NCBI GenBank assembly: GCA_050303615.1
Contig: JBNLCC010000094.1
Coordinates: forward strand, 39,594-103,593
From: CAZDXJ01 sp050303615
GTDB lineage: Bacteria; Pseudomonadota; Gammaproteobacteria; Methylococcales; Methylomonadaceae
Length of the DNA stretch: 64,000 nt
Reading direction: 5' to 3'
The position numbers and the translations under genes were made by a program. Positions 61,481-64,000 of this stretch are shown in pieces (position 1 is the stretch's first letter; each line of letters starts with the position of its first letter). The notes under the pieces were generated by a model. That model was not told the DNA's origin, did no database searches, and was given only the letters and a program-made list of their open reading frames with translations.

Positions 61481-62118
61481 CCGGCAATGACCGATGCTGG
61501 GCTCCCAGTTGGTGGTGTACGGCACTGGCACTGCGTCTGGCTGGCGCTGTGCCCGAACGAATAAGTGTCCGGCATCACCCCAGCGGAAAACCACTGGATG
61601 CCATGATCATTGGCGGAGGCAACGACATCAGTCCCGAACACTACAACGGAGATATTGCGGCCAAGGTCATACTCGACCCGGAGCGCGATCGGCTGGAAAT
61701 CAAATGGATCCACAAGGCGTTGGAACAAAATATCCCCCTGCTGGGGATATGCCGAGGTGCTCAATTGATTAATGTGGTGCTCGGCGGCACCCTGTATCAA
61801 GACATTCGCCCGCTACGCAAACGGACCTATAACCGACCCGGGCTGTTACCAACTAAGCGAGTTCGGCTGGAGGCGGGATCGAGACTGGCGAAAATCTGTG
61901 GTAAAACGCATCTTCGAATAAATAGTCTGCACCACCAAGCGATCAAGGAAGTCGGTGTCTGTCTCAATGCGGTAGGCTGGGATCTTGATCTGTTCACTCA
62001 GGCAGTGGAACGTCTCAACCCTTCCCAAATCATCGGCATTCAATGGCATCCGGAATACCTGCTTTATATGCCGTCACAATTTTCGATCTTTAAATCGCTT
62101 TTAAAAAATTATAGATGA
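61453..62118 (+). CDS. class I glutamine amidotransferase / gamma-glutamyl hydrolase-like protein
   Basis: A 221-residue PuuD-like domain with the full catalytic triad: Cys100 in LLGICRGAQ, His199 and Glu201 in QWHPEY. GGGNDISP (about 54-61) is also typical. Such domains hydrolyse gamma-glutamyl amides or release ammonia. The ATG at 61453 lies inside the end of the amidoligase gene, and its stop overlaps the YqaA-type gene by 4 bases. It may reverse or feed the amidoligase reaction; the substrate is unknown. Confidence 0.85.
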   Translation: MAKRPRVGVTGNDRCWAPSWWCTALALRLAGAVPERISVRHHPSGKPLDAMIIGGGNDISPEHYNGDIAAKVILDPERDRLEIKWIHKALEQNIPLLGICRGAQLINVVLGGTLYQDIRPLRKRTYNRPGLLPTKRVRLEAGSRLAKICGKTHLRINSLHHQAIKEVGVCLNAVGWDLDLFTQAVERLNPSQIIGIQWHPEYLLYMPSQFSIFKSLLKNYR

Positions 62119-62546
62119 TTATATCCTATTTATTGTTATTTGGTTCCGCTTTCCTCGCAGCGACTATTTTACCTTTTTATTCAGAAGTGATTTTATTTGC
62201 ATTGCTGCGTGAAGGAGGAAATCCTTTCACACTGGTGATAATCGCCACGCTTGGCAATACGCTGGGTGCCGTCGTTAACTGGTTTATGGGCCTTTACCTG
62301 CTGCATTTCCAAGACCGACGCTGGTTTTATTTCAGCAAAGCGCAAATCGAAAGAGCCCAGCGCTGGTACCAGCGCTATGGGTTCTGGTCTCTGTTGCTGG
62401 CCTGGCTGCCGATAGGTGGAGATGCGTTGACGCTAATTGCCGGCATCATGAAAGTCCGGTTGGGACTATTTCTGATATTGGTCGGCACCGGGAAGGCATT
62501 ACGCTATATTTTGGTTGTTTACCTTGCAGCTCACTCGTTGATGTGA
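62115..62546 (+). CDS. YqaA-type (DedA/SNARE-associated) membrane protein
   Basis: A 143-residue inner-membrane protein with four or five hydrophobic segments and the short DedA-like pattern of YqaA: FLAATILPFYSEVILFALL, GNTLGAVVNWFMG, then RYGFWSLLLAWLPIGGDALTLIAGIMKV with a conserved Arg/Pro/Gly/Asp run. Its ATG overlaps the amidotransferase stop (ATGA), so the three genes are one translational unit. Transport of the product of the amidoligase reaction, or of a lipid, is speculation. Confidence 0.8.
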   Translation: MIISYLLLFGSAFLAATILPFYSEVILFALLREGGNPFTLVIIATLGNTLGAVVNWFMGLYLLHFQDRRWFYFSKAQIERAQRWYQRYGFWSLLLAWLPIGGDALTLIAGIMKVRLGLFLILVGTGKALRYILVVYLAAHSLM

Positions 62547-62668
62547 AGAAAATTAGGTAGAGTAGAACAGGTTATCACTGCCGTAGCACCAGCCCATCTG
62601 TTGCCGCTTCTTTCGTCTGGCGGTGCCTCACTAGCCGGTACGTAGCGCTGTTGGCCTGTCCTCCGTCA

Positions 62669-63110
62669 TCAAACCGCGCATACTGTTTCATTCAGAGCTT
62701 CCAATATCTGTTTAAAATTGTTCTTGTATCGCTGATAACCCTCAACATATTTTGGATTAAAATTTTTTCCTGTGTCACCTTTTGGAGTTGCCTCAACAAT
62801 AGCTTGAGGAAAAACATATATTTCTCTTTCGGCAGTTGGTATTACCCGATTTTTTTCGATCTTGCTTGGAGCATAAATAAAAAAACAAAAAATCATAGTC
62901 ATTGCCACTTATATTCGCTTTAAATCCACTTCGACTATGTTTAACTTCAACTCGACAGCCTTTTGATAGATCGTGGTTATTCACAATAATGTCATAGTTA
63001 GCATTATTTCTTGATGCTTGGCTTACAAGTAAGCCTGTATTTGCTGTAATCTCACCCATTGCCAAATACTCAGCTCCATTAGCTAAAGAAGCTGATATTC
63101 TTTTTTCCAA
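62669..63110 (-). pseudogene. frameshifted nuclease-like gene
   Basis: Two overlapping minus-strand frames form one protein when joined at the A/T homopolymer near 62870-62895. The first (from the ATG at 63110) encodes ITANTGLLVSQASRNNANYD, then IIVNN and CRVEVKHSRSG, an Asp...Glu-x-Lys arrangement like PD-(D/E)XK nucleases. The second (ending at 62669) supplies IEKNRVIPTAEREIYVFP and a C-terminal helix. Joined length is about 145 residues. The shift may be real decay or a homopolymer sequencing error. Confidence 0.55.
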
Positions 63111-63292
63111 TGTTTTTCATAGAACTTAAAGAATTCGAAGCACATTACAATAACACACCCATTCTACTGTGGTATCGATTTAGGTACCGGGGCGACCATA
63201 TAGGTGATTATGCGAACAAAATTATTGAGTTCGTTCAAAATCGTCGGCGGTTGATTATGCAACAAAGCATAAAAGCAGCGGAGCTTTTCAAT

Positions 63293-63420
63293 AGATTGGT
63301 GGCGATGGGTGGGATCGAACCACCGACCTCAGGGTTATGAATCCCACACTACTTACAATAATACTATTATTTCAATGACTTACATTCTGCCAAAATTCTT
63401 AAACGCCGCTACAGGGCGCT
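63293..63420. repeat. tRNA-derived direct repeat, copy 2
   Basis: 128 bp. On the minus strand positions 63349 down to 63297 are a well-preserved tRNA-Met 3' half: anticodon loop with CAT, a proper T-arm (GGTTCGATCC) and acceptor CATCGCC-A-CCA. No matching 5' half (GGCGATG...) lies next to it, so it is not a whole tRNA. The remaining 70 bp are shared with copy 1. It marks the right edge of the island. Confidence 0.8.
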
Positions 63421-63798
63421 TTGTACCGTTTTGAAAATTCTGATGTCGTTGCAAAATCGGTTGCATTAAATTTCATTGGGTAACCTGTGTAAATCTGACA
63501 GTAATCAACCGATTTGTGCCGGATATTCTGCGGGTGAACGTAAAAACGAGAGAATGGGTGAAATAACTGGGGTTCGCAGTTCGCACCAGCCTACTGGCTA
63601 CGGATCTAGGGATTATAGCTTTAATCCGTACTTGTCTTTAGTTTATTTACGGTCTATAAATTGGATTGAAACTAAATAATAAATATCTTGCTAAGCTCTC
63701 ATTTCAACTTCGAAGGGTAATATATTTGAAATGGTAAGAAACGCTTTGAGTGGGATCCGATTAGTCATACTTGAAGATAATCCTCATCTTATAGACCC
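63421..63798. other. stretch after the island repeat
   Basis: About 378 bp. An open frame at 63476-63679 has no ribosome site or recognisable sequence and is not called. The segment just before 63799 probably holds the promoter for the next gene. Confidence 0.35.
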
Positions 63799-64000
63799 AT
63801 GGGTAATTTTGATATAACTGCTATCACTAAATACGTTGGTTTAATCACCACGTTGAGTTATCTTTTCGGTTTTATCATTGTTAATTCAATGATAGGCGGG
63901 ATTGGAGTTAATGAATTATCACTAGTAGAACCTCGATATCTTACTGCCGGAATTCTTTATTTATCTTTGACTGCCTTTGGTGGTGTAGGTTGGATAGGCG
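63799..64000 (+). CDS. membrane protein of unknown function (C-terminus beyond window)
   Basis: The open frame from the ATG at 63799 runs to the window end without a stop (67 codons). It predicts at least two hydrophobic segments, starting MGNFDITAITKYVGLITTLS and later GILYLSLTAFGGVGWIG. No family can be assigned from the fragment. The start is not supported by a strong ribosome site. Confidence 0.5.
   Translation, partial: MGNFDITAITKYVGLITTLSYLFGFIIVNSMIGGIGVNELSLVEPRYLTAGILYLSLTAFGGVGWIG

Noticed and set aside
63110..63340. Plus-strand frame of 76 codons ending in a GGIEPPTSGL-like sequence
   Set aside because: Its end is simply translation through the tRNA 3' half in copy 2 of the repeat, a common artefact, and it has no ribosome site.
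63297..63349. A complete tRNA-Met at the right edge of the island
   Set aside because: Only the 3' half is present; no 5' acceptor strand or D-arm is next to it in either copy.
1..64000. CRISPR arrays, rRNA or phage structural genes
   Set aside because: No regularly spaced short repeats, rRNA-like sequence or recognisable phage proteins were seen anywhere in the window.

Overview
The window reads as a chromosomal segment of a gammaproteobacterial aerobic methanotroph (Methylococcales-like). The evidence is a complete four-gene fhc cluster (fhcB-A-D-C, formaldehyde oxidation by the tetrahydromethanopterin/methanofuran route), a formaldehyde-activating-enzyme paralog and a PPi-dependent 6-phosphofructokinase (GGDD and PKTIDND motifs). 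These sit among ordinary gammaproteobacterial genes: tig-clpP-clpX, hda, wrbA, ubiA, hldE, birA-coaX, ispG, miaA, mutL.

Layout. 1-3.3 kb: clpX (cut by the window edge), clpP and tig on the minus strand, then a tRNA-Leu(UAG). 3.4-5 kb: an uncharacterised radical SAM protein divergent from a Fae paralog. 5.1-11.7 kb: a SulP transporter and the fhc operon, separated by a clear terminator. 12.3-17.3 kb: a thioesterase-fold protein, a murein endopeptidase (MepA), a DUF1097 membrane protein and an overlapping multicopper oxidase/cupredoxin pair. 17.3-23.9 kb: small and membrane stress-type proteins (AI-2E, HdeD families), a lipase maturation factor protein and a two-domain kinase-like protein. 24.1-26.3 kb: ispG, then an AT-rich pair made of a membrane protein and a prokaryotic YEATS (pYEATS) protein. 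26.6-32.5 kb: an exported alpha/beta hydrolase, coaX, birA, exosortase H with its partner membrane protein, and a 50-residue membrane protein. 32.8-37 kb: a lipoprotein, a TauE/SafE transporter, ubiA and hldE. 37-42 kb: arsC, a tightly overlapped run wrbA-DUF2069-hda-panE-small Cys protein-AlkD-like gene, and an ssb. 42.2-51.5 kb: PPi-PFK, a VOC protein, a two-gene accessory insert between palindromic repeats, an NTF2-fold protein, miaA, mutL and slipin/nfeD. 52-59.7 kb: a fused membrane/spermidine-synthase-like protein, a MIF-like tautomerase beside a Tat-exported PLP decarboxylase, a DUF429 protein and a lipoprotein beta-carbonic anhydrase.

59.8-63.4 kb is an accessory island. Two direct copies of a roughly 125 bp repeat that carries a tRNA-Met 3' half enclose a decayed ISXO2/IS1595-like transposase, a translationally coupled amidoligase / class I glutamine amidotransferase / YqaA-type membrane protein cassette, and a frameshifted nuclease-like gene. 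The most interesting systems here are this cassette, the pYEATS/membrane pair, the repeat-flanked two-gene insert at 44.1-45.8 kb, and the Tat-type PLP decarboxylase/tautomerase pair. I saw no CRISPR array, rRNA or intact transposase.
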